Part shown: in pieces, positions 18,120-26,316 of the stretch
Layout: every line of letters starts with the position of its first letter
Numbering within the stretch: the first letter of the stretch is position 1
Origin: an uncultured Lachnospiraceae bacterium
Lineage (GTDB): Bacteria; Bacillota; Clostridia; Lachnospirales; Lachnospiraceae
Direction of reading: 5' to 3'
Length of the DNA stretch: 64,000 nucleotides
NCBI GenBank assembly: GCA_902774125.1
Contig: CACYHD010000005.1
Location: forward strand, 1 to 64,000
Made by a program: the position numbers and the translations under genes
The notes under the pieces: generated by a model
The model's database searches: none
The model's input: the letters and a program-made list of their open reading frames with translations, nothing else
Told to the model about the DNA's origin: nothing

Positions 18120-18198
18120 ATCAGCGATAATGTAGTCTGCTGTTTTTTAATTAGCGATAAAGTAATCTATTATTTCGCATCAGCGATAATGTAGTCTA
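18120..18198. repeat. three partial copies of a ~20-bp sequence at a gene end
   Basis: On the minus strand the end of the upstream ATP-grasp gene (TAGACTACATTATCGCTGAT, encoding the DYIIAD tail) is followed by a degenerate copy (TAGATTACTTTATCGCTAAT) and a third copy with one change. The second and third copies lie after the stop codon, so the end of the gene looks duplicated into the intergenic gap. Confidence 0.7.
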
Positions 18199-19048
18199 TT
18201 ATTTTTTCTGCCACGTTCACTCCGGTGCAGTCAAAAATATTTTTGAAATGCGCATTAGAATTAACTTCACAGAGCAGCGGCTTGCCGTCCGCGTCCCATA
18301 TTATGTCAACCCCGGCAAAATCAAGTCCAAGTGCCTTCGTAGCCTTAAGTGCAATTGCTTGTTCCTCTTCAGTAGGGCTGTACTCCTCCATTGTTCCACC
18401 GCTTGTCACGTTGGACACGAAGTCCTGTCCGTTAGTTAGTTTCATAGAGCATACAATCTCACCTCCAACAACTTGGATGCGAGCACTTTTCCCTTTACTT
18501 GCTTCAACTAGCTCCTGCATAATGAACTCGCCTGGTTGAAGTTTTTCTATAATTGTTTTGGCTCCCTCCAAATCATCCGCCAGATAAACCTGCACACCGA
18601 ACGAACCTTTGCACGCCTTGATGATCATAGGATACTCCAAGTACTTGGCCGCCTGCATCAAGAAGGAGTAGTCCGGATATTTTCTCTCAAAACACATTGG
18701 CGCACTGTAAGTTCGTGGCATAGGGATGTCTGTGTTTTTCAGTTCCACGAATGTCTTGGCCTTGTCGTCACATATCTCGATAGCCCTAGCGCTGTTGTAA
18801 ACTCTGAAGCCCTCCTGCTCGAGCGCTCTGGCAAGCACTGTATCCTTGTCCCAAAAAAGCACAAAGTCTGGTCTAACTCGCCAATCCATTTGCCCGCTGT
18901 TAATCTGCAGAATAGATGCAACTCTATCCCCTGGCAAAATCTTCAGTTGAATGTCCTTGTCGCCAGCCGCCTTCACCAGCCAGTTATATATTTCGTCGAA
19001 CTTAGGACTGTTAAGATATCCGTTTACAATTAACCATGCGTTTTTCAT
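18170..19048 (-). CDS. ATP-grasp ligase, RimK family
   Basis: The 292-residue protein has a RimK-like N-terminal domain (MKNAWLIVNGYLNSPKF), a central CDDKAKTFVELKNTDIPMPRT segment, the ATP-binding YPMIIKACKGSFGVQVYL loop, FIMQELVEASKGKSARI and the metal site AGVDIIWDADGKPLLCEVNSN. It should form an amide bond, adding an amino acid to a protein or peptide end, but the substrate is unknown. It is the first of two ATP-grasp genes in a row. AGGGG precedes ATG 19048. Confidence 0.87.
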   Translation of the reverse strand: MKNAWLIVNGYLNSPKFDEIYNWLVKAAGDKDIQLKILPGDRVASILQINSGQMDWRVRPDFVLFWDKDTVLARALEQEGFRVYNSARAIEICDDKAKTFVELKNTDIPMPRTYSAPMCFERKYPDYSFLMQAAKYLEYPMIIKACKGSFGVQVYLADDLEGAKTIIEKLQPGEFIMQELVEASKGKSARIQVVGGEIVCSMKLTNGQDFVSNVTSGGTMEEYSPTEEEQAIALKATKALGLDFAGVDIIWDADGKPLLCEVNSNAHFKNIFDCTGVNVAEKIIDYIIADAK

Positions 19049-19193
19049 AATTACCCCTTATCTTTTTGTATAATAAGCTTATTTAATTCTAACAAATTAT
19101 AATATTTTTTTGAACGCAAAAACCTCAATATCTTCCTTTATATTTATTATTATTTGTGCTAAAATTTCAAATAGTTATATATGGGAGGTTACT

Positions 19194-19829
19194 ATGAATA
19201 AAAACACAAAATTAATAGCAATTGTAACAGGTTTTATTGTAGTTGCTTTGATAGTTGCTGCTATTTTGGCTAATAGCGGAGACAAGTCTAACAACTCTAC
19301 TCAGTCAGGACAGGTTAAGCAGACACCTAAGCAGATTAAAGTTTTGGAAGAGCACGGAAGCATGGACGCTTTGAGTAAGAAAAAACTTTCTGTTAGAGAC
19401 GTTAAGTTTGGTGCTAAGTATAAGGATGTTATTGCTAATGAGAAAAAGCAAAAAGATACTTTGAATAAATATAGCGAAGCTAGCTCACAGGATGGTTATA
19501 CTTATGTAAGTTACAAGTTCGACAGCAAGAAAGTTAAGAACTTCTGGGGTGTTAAGCCTAATGTTAAAGATCCTTCATGTATGCTAACTTATGTATTTTT
19601 CAAGAAACGTTTGATTGAGTTAAGAGTTCAGTATGGTAAGCAGGCTCCTGACGCTGTAAACAAAGCTGTGGAAAATGCTTCTCAAGTATTTGGCAAAACA
19701 ACTTATGACCGTAAGTACGATAATGGTTGTCTAGATTACTGGTGGAAAACTAAAAAGGCTACTTTGAGAATTATGAGAAGTGATAGCACTAACAATTCTC
19801 TATCAGCATATTTTTCACAGAACAGATAA
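19194..19829 (+). CDS. hypothetical exported or membrane-anchored protein
   Basis: The product has 211 residues. After MNKNTK there is one hydrophobic helix (about residues 7-27) without a lipobox cysteine, so it is probably an uncleaved anchor or signal peptide with the rest outside. The Ser/Gln-rich linker is followed by a lysine-rich domain (FGAKYKDVIANEKKQ, then VFGKTTYDRKYDNGCLDYWW) with no family I recognise. The start is set by GGGAGG at 7-12 nt upstream. It precedes a GtrA-like gene by 17 bp and is probably co-transcribed with it. Confidence 0.65.
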   Translation: MNKNTKLIAIVTGFIVVALIVAAILANSGDKSNNSTQSGQVKQTPKQIKVLEEHGSMDALSKKKLSVRDVKFGAKYKDVIANEKKQKDTLNKYSEASSQDGYTYVSYKFDSKKVKNFWGVKPNVKDPSCMLTYVFFKKRLIELRVQYGKQAPDAVNKAVENASQVFGKTTYDRKYDNGCLDYWWKTKKATLRIMRSDSTNNSLSAYFSQNR

Positions 19830-19846
19830 TCGGATAGGGTCATATA

Positions 19847-20323
19847 ATGGAACAACAAGGATTTTTTAAAAAATTAATTAGACTAGTTTTTAGCAAAGAG
19901 TTTATTATGTACGGCATCATGGGTGTTTTGGCTACAATCGTCAACTGGGCGGTTCATGCACTTGTCGTTAATCACATGATTGCTCTTGTAGGCAATAAAA
20001 GTTTAGGTATTACAATCACTACTATCATAGCCGTTATAGTTTCGGTAATATTCGCTTTTTTCACAAACAAGATTTTTGTTTTTGAGAGTAAGTCATGGGA
20101 AGCCAAGATTTTCCTAAAAGAATTTATCAGTTTTATTACGGCTAGAGCTTTGACAGGTGTTCTCGAGGTTTTGGGTGTACCATTCCTTGTGAATATAGGA
20201 CTAGACCAAAAACTGTTTGGCGTCGAAGCAATGGTAGCCAAAGTTACTGTAAGTTTTATTGTTATTATACTTAACTATGTATTTAGCAAATTGTTTATAT
20301 TCACACATAAAAGTGGAAAATAA
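19847..20323 (+). CDS. GtrA family membrane protein
   Basis: The 158-residue protein has four hydrophobic helices in the GtrA arrangement, including MYGIMGVLATIVNWAVH at the start, the FAFFTNKIFVFES block between helices 2 and 3, and NYVFSKLFIF at the end. GtrA proteins are thought to flip or carry lipid-linked sugars used to decorate O-antigen, teichoic acid or arabinogalactan. It has no neighbouring glycosyltransferase here, but the wall-polymer locus is 4-20 kb away. A strong terminator follows. Confidence 0.88.
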   Translation: MEQQGFFKKLIRLVFSKEFIMYGIMGVLATIVNWAVHALVVNHMIALVGNKSLGITITTIIAVIVSVIFAFFTNKIFVFESKSWEAKIFLKEFISFITARALTGVLEVLGVPFLVNIGLDQKLFGVEAMVAKVTVSFIVIILNYVFSKLFIFTHKSGK

Positions 20324-20352
20324 AAAAACGAGGCAATGCCTCGTTTTTTTTA
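20322..20352 (+). terminator. terminator after gtrA-like gene
   Basis: AACGAGGC, AAT, GCCTCGTT forms an 8-bp stem with eight T on the + strand and seven A on the left side, so it can act in both directions. Confidence 0.9.
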
Positions 20353-20473
20353 TAATTCTGAGGCGAAAGTTTAACTTAATAATCCAACATTATCTTTTTC
20401 AAATTCGCCTCATTTTTCTTGTAATGTAAAAAGCACCATCCCAGACAATTTAATGCCCGAAACGGTACCCGCG

Positions 20474-20546
20474 TGCACCTCCAGGGGCTCGAACCCTGGA
20501 CACCCTGATTAAGAGTCAGGTGCTCTTCCAACTGAGCTAGAGGTGC
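20474..20546 (-). tRNA. tRNA-Lys (anticodon CTT)
   Basis: The 73-nt minus-strand sequence folds into a standard cloverleaf: acceptor GCACCTC/GAGGTGC, D-arm AGCTCAGTTGGAAGAGC, anticodon stem CCTGA/TCAGG with loop CTCTTAA, and T-arm with GGTTCGAGCC. The anticodon is CTT (lysine). The discriminator is A and CCA is not encoded. Confidence 0.95.
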
Positions 20547-20710
20547 GTTTTTATTCATGTTGTCCACAGCGGAACAGTATTAATTATATACTATAGTGTG
20601 ATGTTTTGCAACAAGTTTTTTCACTTTTTTTCATTTATTTTTTTCTCTTGTTTTGACCACCCTTTTGCCTTTATACTTATAGTATAGTAGTAATTTGATC
20701 GGAGGTAATT

Positions 20711-21976
20711 ATGGATAAAAAGATTAAGTTTAGGCCAAGCAGTAAATATTTTACTATTTCGCTTTACACGATTATAACTTGCTTTATTATCACCTTGATT
20801 ATCAAAACTGTTATTTTTTGGGAGTCAACTTCTCGATTTTTTAACAGCTTGATTTCAACTCTTGCACCATTTTTCATTGGTATTCTTATCGCGTTTTTGA
20901 TGAATCCACTAGTCAATTGGTTCAAGGTCAAGGTATTCGGACGCTTTGTGAAAAAGAGCAAAACGCTTAGCAACACATTGGCAATTTCTGTTTCTTATAT
21001 CTTAGTTATTCTAGTTGTTTTAATTGCCCTTACTATTGTTATTCCAGAACTTGTCGAGAACATTAGTAAGTTGACCAAGTTAATTCCTGAGTGGAAAGAT
21101 TCCGCTCTTTCATTCGTTCACGACTTTAACAAAAATCATCCTACTATTGATTTGACTGCTTTGGAGAAGTCACTCAAGAACGCGGACAAGTCTATTGTAG
21201 AATACTTGAAAGGTTCAATTTCTTCAATTTCCAAAACAGTTGTTTTGACAGGTATGAGTATTGTTTCTGTTGTTATTAATGTAGTTATCGCTATCATCGT
21301 TTCTCTATATATTATCGTTGATAAAGATTTACAGAAGCGAAGCGTTAAGCGTATTATTTATGCAACATTTGAGACAGAGAGAGCCGAGCATTTATGCTAT
21401 ATGATTCGCAAAGCTCTAAAAATCTTCTCAAGTTTCTTCAGTGGTAAGGTTGTTGACTCAGTTGTTTTGGCAATACTCAACGCACTTGGAATGTGCTTGT
21501 TTGGCATTATCGGACTAGATGGTTTCTTCGAAACAATGGCTCTAGTAACACTTCTTATCGGTGCTACTAACATGATCCCATATTTTGGTTCATACATCGG
21601 TTCCGTTCCAAGTATTATCTTGCTACTTATTTACTCGCCAATGAGTGCATTAGTTTATGCAATATTCATTATCGTTCTAATGCAGATTGATGGTAACGTT
21701 ATCGGTCCTAAGATTCTCGGTGACTCAACAGGCCTAAGACCTTTGTGGATTATTTTTGCAATCACATTCGGCGGTTGGGTTTACGGCGTTCCCGGAATGC
21801 TTATAGGTGTTCCTGTCGTTGCTACAATTTCTGGTTTGATTGAAGATGCAGTTAATAAGAAGCTAGATAACAAAGAAATAGAAATGCCTTCTCTCAAAAC
21901 ATACAGTGACATTAAAGAAGAGGAGCAAAAACGTAAAGCAAAAAAAGCTAAGAAGACTGATTCCAAATCAGAATAA
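20711..21976 (+). CDS. AI-2E family (TqsA/PerM-like) membrane permease
   Basis: The 421-residue protein has about eight membrane segments in the AI-2E layout: two near the N terminus, a hydrophilic helical middle (about residues 115-190), and a C-terminal block ending in FGGWVYGVPGMLIGVPVVATI with the conserved GPKILGDSTGLRPLWIIFAI stretch. Relatives export small molecules or ions; the substrate cannot be inferred. The C terminus is highly charged (EEEQKRKAKKAKK). It has its own GGAGG site and ends at a terminator, so it seems to be a single-gene unit. Confidence 0.88.
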   Translation: MDKKIKFRPSSKYFTISLYTIITCFIITLIIKTVIFWESTSRFFNSLISTLAPFFIGILIAFLMNPLVNWFKVKVFGRFVKKSKTLSNTLAISVSYILVILVVLIALTIVIPELVENISKLTKLIPEWKDSALSFVHDFNKNHPTIDLTALEKSLKNADKSIVEYLKGSISSISKTVVLTGMSIVSVVINVVIAIIVSLYIIVDKDLQKRSVKRIIYATFETERAEHLCYMIRKALKIFSSFFSGKVVDSVVLAILNALGMCLFGIIGLDGFFETMALVTLLIGATNMIPYFGSYIGSVPSIILLLIYSPMSALVYAIFIIVLMQIDGNVIGPKILGDSTGLRPLWIIFAITFGGWVYGVPGMLIGVPVVATISGLIEDAVNKKLDNKEIEMPSLKTYSDIKEEEQKRKAKKAKKTDSKSE

Positions 21977-21997
21977 TATTAGCTGAAATAACACAGC

Positions 21998-22026
21998 AAA
22001 AAAGCTTACGGATTTCCGTAAGCTTT
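21998..22026. terminator. bidirectional terminator between permease and trmB
   Basis: AAAAAAGCTTACGG, ATTT loop and CCGTAAGC then TTTTT. It lies between convergent genes and has A/T runs on both sides. Confidence 0.9.
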
Positions 22027-22030
22027 TTAT

Positions 22031-22669
22031 TTATCTACTTATAATCATTTTGTGGATTTTGTTGCCCATGCTAGAAAACTTAGTTTCGTACTCTGTCATG
22101 ACATTGCCCTCGTTAAGTTCTGCGTCGTTGTGCAAGTCCCATGTGAATGCGTCAATATTCCACCCCGCCTCAGGCGCCTGCTCTAGCGAAAACTCAAAAA
22201 GCAAATCGTTATCTGTCTTAAACTCAACAACACCATCTTTTTTCAACACGTTGTTGTATCGATCCAAAAATCTGTGAGATGTAAGTCTTCTTTTGGCATG
22301 TCTATCCTTGGGCCATGGGTCTGAGAAGTTAAGGTAAATCTTATCAACCTCGCCCTGCTCAAAAACATTTTCGATGTTTTCTGCATCCATTCTAATAAAT
22401 CTAATATTATCTAGCTCGTTATCCTCTAGCTTTTCAAGCGCTCTTACAAGAACACTAGAATATTTTTCTATTCCTATATAATTAATGTTAGGATTGCGTT
22501 CCGCCATTTGTGTCAAAAACTGACCCTTACCCATTCCTATTTCAATATGAATCTCGTTGTCGTTGCCAAAAACATTTTTCCAACTGCCCTTGTAATCCTC
22601 CGGATTAGTATAAGCCTTGTTGCTATTCTCTATTGTTTCGTCTGAACCTGGAACGTTTCTTAATCTCAT
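22031..22669 (-). CDS. trmB: tRNA (guanine-N7-)-methyltransferase
   Basis: It methylates G46 of tRNAs using S-adenosylmethionine. The 212-residue protein has the SAM loop EIGMGKGQFLTQMAE, IGIEKYSSVLVRALEK and the tRNA-binding family motif NFSDPWPKDRHAKRRLTSH. Length and motif order are standard. AAAGG lies before ATG 22669. It is divergent from the D,D-carboxypeptidase gene across a 211-bp AT-rich gap. Confidence 0.95.
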   Translation of the reverse strand: MRLRNVPGSDETIENSNKAYTNPEDYKGSWKNVFGNDNEIHIEIGMGKGQFLTQMAERNPNINYIGIEKYSSVLVRALEKLEDNELDNIRFIRMDAENIENVFEQGEVDKIYLNFSDPWPKDRHAKRRLTSHRFLDRYNNVLKKDGVVEFKTDNDLLFEFSLEQAPEAGWNIDAFTWDLHNDAELNEGNVMTEYETKFSSMGNKIHKMIISR

Positions 22670-22880
22670 AAACTGACCTTTCTTCTTTTATTATTATATT
22701 TGTCCTATACATTTTATATTTTATTCGGAACAATTACAACATATTAATTAATTTATTGACGCAAAATAGCACATATTAACCCTAAATGTAATTTATTATT
22801 TTTGAGATTTTAGTATTGTATTTTGTGACATTTTTAAGTAAAATTGTTTTGACTATAAAAAATCAAAAAAAGAGGTACGT

Positions 22881-24287
22881 ATGATTAGAAAAACAAATAT
22901 TATTGCGATTATACTCAGTGTACTATGCTTAAGTTTGTGCCTAGATTGCGGCACAAGTTTTGCGGCAACTAAGTCATGGCCTTCTTCTAAGGTTAACACT
23001 GTTGCCAAGTCATCTATTGTAATCGACGCAGACACAGGAACAGTCCTTTATGCTAGCAAGGAACACACTAAGAGATACCCTGCTAGTATCACAAAAATAA
23101 TGACTGCTCTTCTTACAATCGAAAAAGGAAATCTCAATGACACTTTGACATACTCTAAGCACTCACTTGCATGCATCAAAGACGGTGCTGCCAACATCGG
23201 CGCAGTTGTTGGTGAGAAAATGACTGTCAAAGATGCACTATATGGATTGATGCTTCAGTCCGGTAACGAGTGTGCGTCTGCTCTTGCAGAATATGTTGCA
23301 GGCTCCGAGGCCAAGTTCGCAGAGATGATGACTCAGCGAGCTAAGGAAGCTGGCGCCAAAAACACTCAGTTCAAAAACGCTAATGGTCTTCACAACGAGA
23401 AGCATTACGTTACAGCATATGACATGGCTATGATAATGAGACAGGCACTTAAGTATCCAACATTCCGCGACATTATCAACACAACAGCTTACACAATTCC
23501 TAAAAATAACAAACGTAAAAAACGTTTCTTCGCATATCAGAGACACAAGATGGTTTATCCTGGAACAGCCAATTATTACGAGGGAATCATTGGTGGTAAA
23601 ACAGGTTTTACAGACCAGGCCAGAAACACACTTGTAACTGCAGCCAAGAGAAACGGACTTACAATTATTTCTGTTGTTCTTAAGTCTGACACGTTCAACG
23701 TGTACAAAGATACAAGAGCGTTACTCAACTACGGTTTCAAAAATTACAAGGCTGTAAATATTGCGCAAAACAATCCTGCGTTTAATAAAAAGAAAAGTAT
23801 TTTTGTCTCACCATTTTATGATGAGGATGACGAGGACGGCTCACTTTATATCGATCCAGTCGCTCACGTTGTAATTCCTAAGAAGGCTTCATTTAACGAC
23901 TTGACTATGAAGGCAAGTTTTTCTAACAACGCTGATTCATTCGCAACACTTACTTATTCATATGGCAGCCACAACGTAGGTTCTGCACAAGTATTGTACA
24001 AGCCTAAGGAAGAGCCAACTACACAGGCCAAGGCTGCAGCGGCAGTTAACACTCAACCTACAACTGCAGTTGCCCAGACTAAGCCAGCCCAGACACAGGC
24101 AGTCGACCAAAAACAATCTAGCAGCCACTCCAAACCTAGTGTTTGGCTAAAAATTGTTAAGTCACTTGCTTTCAAAATTGTTTTGGCCGCACTAGTTGTT
24201 TTGATCATAATCGGAATATTGCTAGTCAAGAGAAAACGCAAGATTGATCGAATCAGAGAAGAAAAACGAAACAGATATAGACACTAA
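22881..24287 (+). CDS. serine D-alanyl-D-alanine carboxypeptidase (DacF/PBP5-like)
   Basis: It trims the terminal D-Ala from peptidoglycan peptides outside the membrane. The 468-residue protein has a signal peptide (about 1-29, ending near TSFAA), the S11 peptidase motifs PASITKIMT (SxxK), QSGNECASAL (SxN) and IGGKTGFT (KTG), a C-terminal beta domain, a Thr/Gln/Ala-rich linker and a C-terminal transmembrane helix followed by a basic tail. The membrane helix replaces the usual amphipathic anchor. It is 17 bp upstream of the recombinase-fold gene, likely one transcript. Confidence 0.92.
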   Translation: MIRKTNIIAIILSVLCLSLCLDCGTSFAATKSWPSSKVNTVAKSSIVIDADTGTVLYASKEHTKRYPASITKIMTALLTIEKGNLNDTLTYSKHSLACIKDGAANIGAVVGEKMTVKDALYGLMLQSGNECASALAEYVAGSEAKFAEMMTQRAKEAGAKNTQFKNANGLHNEKHYVTAYDMAMIMRQALKYPTFRDIINTTAYTIPKNNKRKKRFFAYQRHKMVYPGTANYYEGIIGGKTGFTDQARNTLVTAAKRNGLTIISVVLKSDTFNVYKDTRALLNYGFKNYKAVNIAQNNPAFNKKKSIFVSPFYDEDDEDGSLYIDPVAHVVIPKKASFNDLTMKASFSNNADSFATLTYSYGSHNVGSAQVLYKPKEEPTTQAKAAAAVNTQPTTAVAQTKPAQTQAVDQKQSSSHSKPSVWLKIVKSLAFKIVLAALVVLIIIGILLVKRKRKIDRIREEKRNRYRH

Positions 24288-24304
24288 ATTATGGGAGGTA
24301 AATT

Positions 24305-25051
24305 ATGAATTGGGTTGCACCTATCAAAGATTTGGAAACTCAGCAGGAGTTCAAGGAAGCACTCAAAAAGGTAGACTACAAGTACTACATTCTTTTTGAA
24401 CTAGGCATCGGTACAGGCCTTCAGCTTCAAGACATTCTTGCGTTCAAAAATAAAGATGTACGCGGCAAAAAAGAAATCGATGTATCAATCGGCAAAAAGG
24501 GAACTAAAGTTACATTCAAGATTCCTAAATACTTGCAAAAAGAAATCGATAACTACACAAAAGGAAAGCCAGCATCTCACTATCTCATTCCTGGACATGC
24601 CACACAGGACAAACCTGTTTCACGTGAACAGGCTTACAGAGTTCTAAGAAAAGCTGGCCTCAAAGTTGGCTTGAGTTCAATCGGTGCTCAGACAATGAGA
24701 AAAACTTTTGCATACAATTACTACAGAGAAACAGGCGATATTTATTATCTTCAGAATCTCTTCAACCACGCTTCTCCATCAATCACTTACAGATTCATCG
24801 GCGAGAAGCCTAATGTAGAAATCTTCATGAGAAAACTTACTCCTCAGGAGAACGAGAGAAGTCGACTACTTCTATATATGAACGGCAACGGCAAAAACAG
24901 ACTTAACGGAATCATCGATGTTCTAGCAGCTATACGAGATAGAATCGACAGTCCGATCAACAACGATGCTTTTTATGGAAGAGTTGAATGTCTGCTCGAT
25001 GAGCTTGATTCAATTATGGAATCATACAAAAAAGCAGAAGAACAAAACTAA
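24305..25051 (+). CDS. tyrosine-recombinase-fold protein, probably catalytically inactive
   Basis: The 248-residue protein aligns by eye with phage-integrase family catalytic domains: TGLQLQDILAFKNKDVRG, AQTMRKTFAYNYYRETG, NLFNHASPSITYRFIGE. In active relatives these blocks read TGLR..., HTLRKTF... and SITLRYIG, so the first catalytic Arg is Gln, the box-II His is Gln and the nucleophile Tyr is Phe here, while the second Arg and the later His remain. There is no N-terminal core-binding domain, and about 70 extra C-terminal residues follow. It has its own GGGAGG site and lies after the carboxypeptidase gene, with no attachment site or phage genes. Likely a DNA-binding or structural protein. 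Confidence 0.75.
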   Translation: MNWVAPIKDLETQQEFKEALKKVDYKYYILFELGIGTGLQLQDILAFKNKDVRGKKEIDVSIGKKGTKVTFKIPKYLQKEIDNYTKGKPASHYLIPGHATQDKPVSREQAYRVLRKAGLKVGLSSIGAQTMRKTFAYNYYRETGDIYYLQNLFNHASPSITYRFIGEKPNVEIFMRKLTPQENERSRLLLYMNGNGKNRLNGIIDVLAAIRDRIDSPINNDAFYGRVECLLDELDSIMESYKKAEEQN

Positions 25052-25106
25052 AAGTAAATACAAAAAAACAAAAACAAATACAAATACAAAATTGAAAACA
25101 AACTAC

Positions 25107-25140
25107 AAAAAAAGAACTGCTATACAGCAGTTCTTTTTTT
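25107..25140 (+). terminator. terminator after the recombinase-fold gene
   Basis: GAACTGC, loop TATACA and GCAGTTC form a 7-bp stem flanked by a run of A on the left and seven T on the right. It lies between convergent genes and can serve both. Confidence 0.88.
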
Positions 25141-26158
25141 AGTCATCTGAGTCATCGTCGTTAAACCATTCATCAGAATCCCAGGCAGCTCCTCCGTGAT
25201 TGTTTTCGCTGGAGCGTTGTCTTCTCTCTCGTCTTTTTTCTCTCAACAACTCTTGCCTTTCTTTAATTCGCATAGCTCCTTCCTCATCTGTCGATTTCAT
25301 AATCTTGATTGCGAAGAAGCTATCCTCTTCATATTTTTTAATTTTGATTTTGCCTCGCACCAGACCATGCTCCTTGCATCGTCCCAGGCAGTAGTACATT
25401 TTTCCGTTATCCGAGAACCAGTCGATAACTCTCTCAAGTTTCTTGTCACATATGTTGCAATCCATGTGCTCCACATCTTTATCCTCGAACATTTCTTCCT
25501 TCGTCAAAAACTCTCGAGTGACAAGCTTCGTGTACTCGTCAAACCTAACAAAAATTTCTTCCTCTTTGAGTCGTGGTGGATAATATGTGTCGATAGAAAG
25601 TCTCTTAATGTATCTTCCTGGATCCATTGCCTTAAATACCTTTGCAGTATACTCTGCATCTTCCAAGGCTCTGTGGAATCCGCCTTCGTCTTCTATGTTC
25701 AAAAACTTAACGGCATCACTCAATGTACTTTTTTTGTGACCATCTCCATATCTCAGACTGAATATTTTTTGCAAGTCCAAGTAGAATAGAGGATAGTCCA
25801 AAACTCTTTCAAGTTTGTAGTACTTCATATTTTTTTGGAGTTCGGTCAAATCCATTGGTCCCCACGTACAAAACATAAAGTCATCTCCACACCATTCCAA
25901 AAAGTCTCGAATAGTTCGATAGAAACCTTTGCCCTTGCTGAGTTCTTCGTCAGTAAAGTGAGTTATCTCTTGAATTCTATAATGCAGCTTTCTATAAACT
26001 CTCGGTCTGATAACCTGATGGAAGGAGTCTAGCACCTCGCCATCTTCTGTCATTCTCACTGCACCAATTTCTATTATCTCAAATGGCATTTCAGGATGAT
26101 TGTTTTTTTTGCCGTAAGGATTCTGGTTCCACTCCAAGTCCATTACTATGTAATCCAT
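25139..26158 (-). CDS. 3'-5' exonuclease, DEDDh family
   Basis: The 339-residue protein has an RNase T/DnaQ-type exonuclease domain (about 1-180): IVMDLEWNQ (Asp-Glu of Exo I), CTWGPMDLTEL (Exo II Asp) and GFHRALEDAEYTA (Exo III His and Asp). The C-terminal part has paired cysteines (CNICDKK, later CLGRCKEH), suggesting a zinc site, and ends in a charged tail rich in Arg, Ser and Asp. It is expected to trim RNA or DNA 3' ends. I start at ATG 26158 because GGAG lies 6 nt upstream; ATG 26179 has no such site. Confidence 0.88.
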   Translation of the reverse strand: MDYIVMDLEWNQNPYGKKNNHPEMPFEIIEIGAVRMTEDGEVLDSFHQVIRPRVYRKLHYRIQEITHFTDEELSKGKGFYRTIRDFLEWCGDDFMFCTWGPMDLTELQKNMKYYKLERVLDYPLFYLDLQKIFSLRYGDGHKKSTLSDAVKFLNIEDEGGFHRALEDAEYTAKVFKAMDPGRYIKRLSIDTYYPPRLKEEEIFVRFDEYTKLVTREFLTKEEMFEDKDVEHMDCNICDKKLERVIDWFSDNGKMYYCLGRCKEHGLVRGKIKIKKYEEDSFFAIKIMKSTDEEGAMRIKERQELLREKRRERRQRSSENNHGGAAWDSDEWFNDDDSDD

Positions 26159-26212
26159 AATCCTCTCCAATATATTCAATTGTTTTTGGCTGACAATATT
26201 ATGTCAACCTAA

Positions 26213-26286
26213 CGTCCCGTAGAGGATTCGAACCTCCGACCCCTCGCTTAGGAGGCGAGTGCTCTATCCAACTGAGCTAACGAGAC
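26213..26286 (-). tRNA. tRNA-Arg (anticodon CCT)
   Basis: The 74-nt minus-strand sequence has acceptor GTCTCGT/ACGGGAC, D-arm AGCTCAGTTGGATAGAGC, anticodon stem CTCGC/GCGAG with loop CTCCTAA and T-loop GGTTCGAATCC. The anticodon CCT decodes AGG (arginine). The discriminator is G and CCA is not encoded. Confidence 0.94.
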
Positions 26287-26316
26287 GGATGGCAAAGTTA
26301 AACTCTGCCTTTATTT

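Noticed and set aside
24616-24631. parS-like TGTTTCACGTGAACAG in the recombinase-fold gene
   Set aside because: Only 13 of 16 positions match and the right half is disrupted, so it is probably too weak for ParB.
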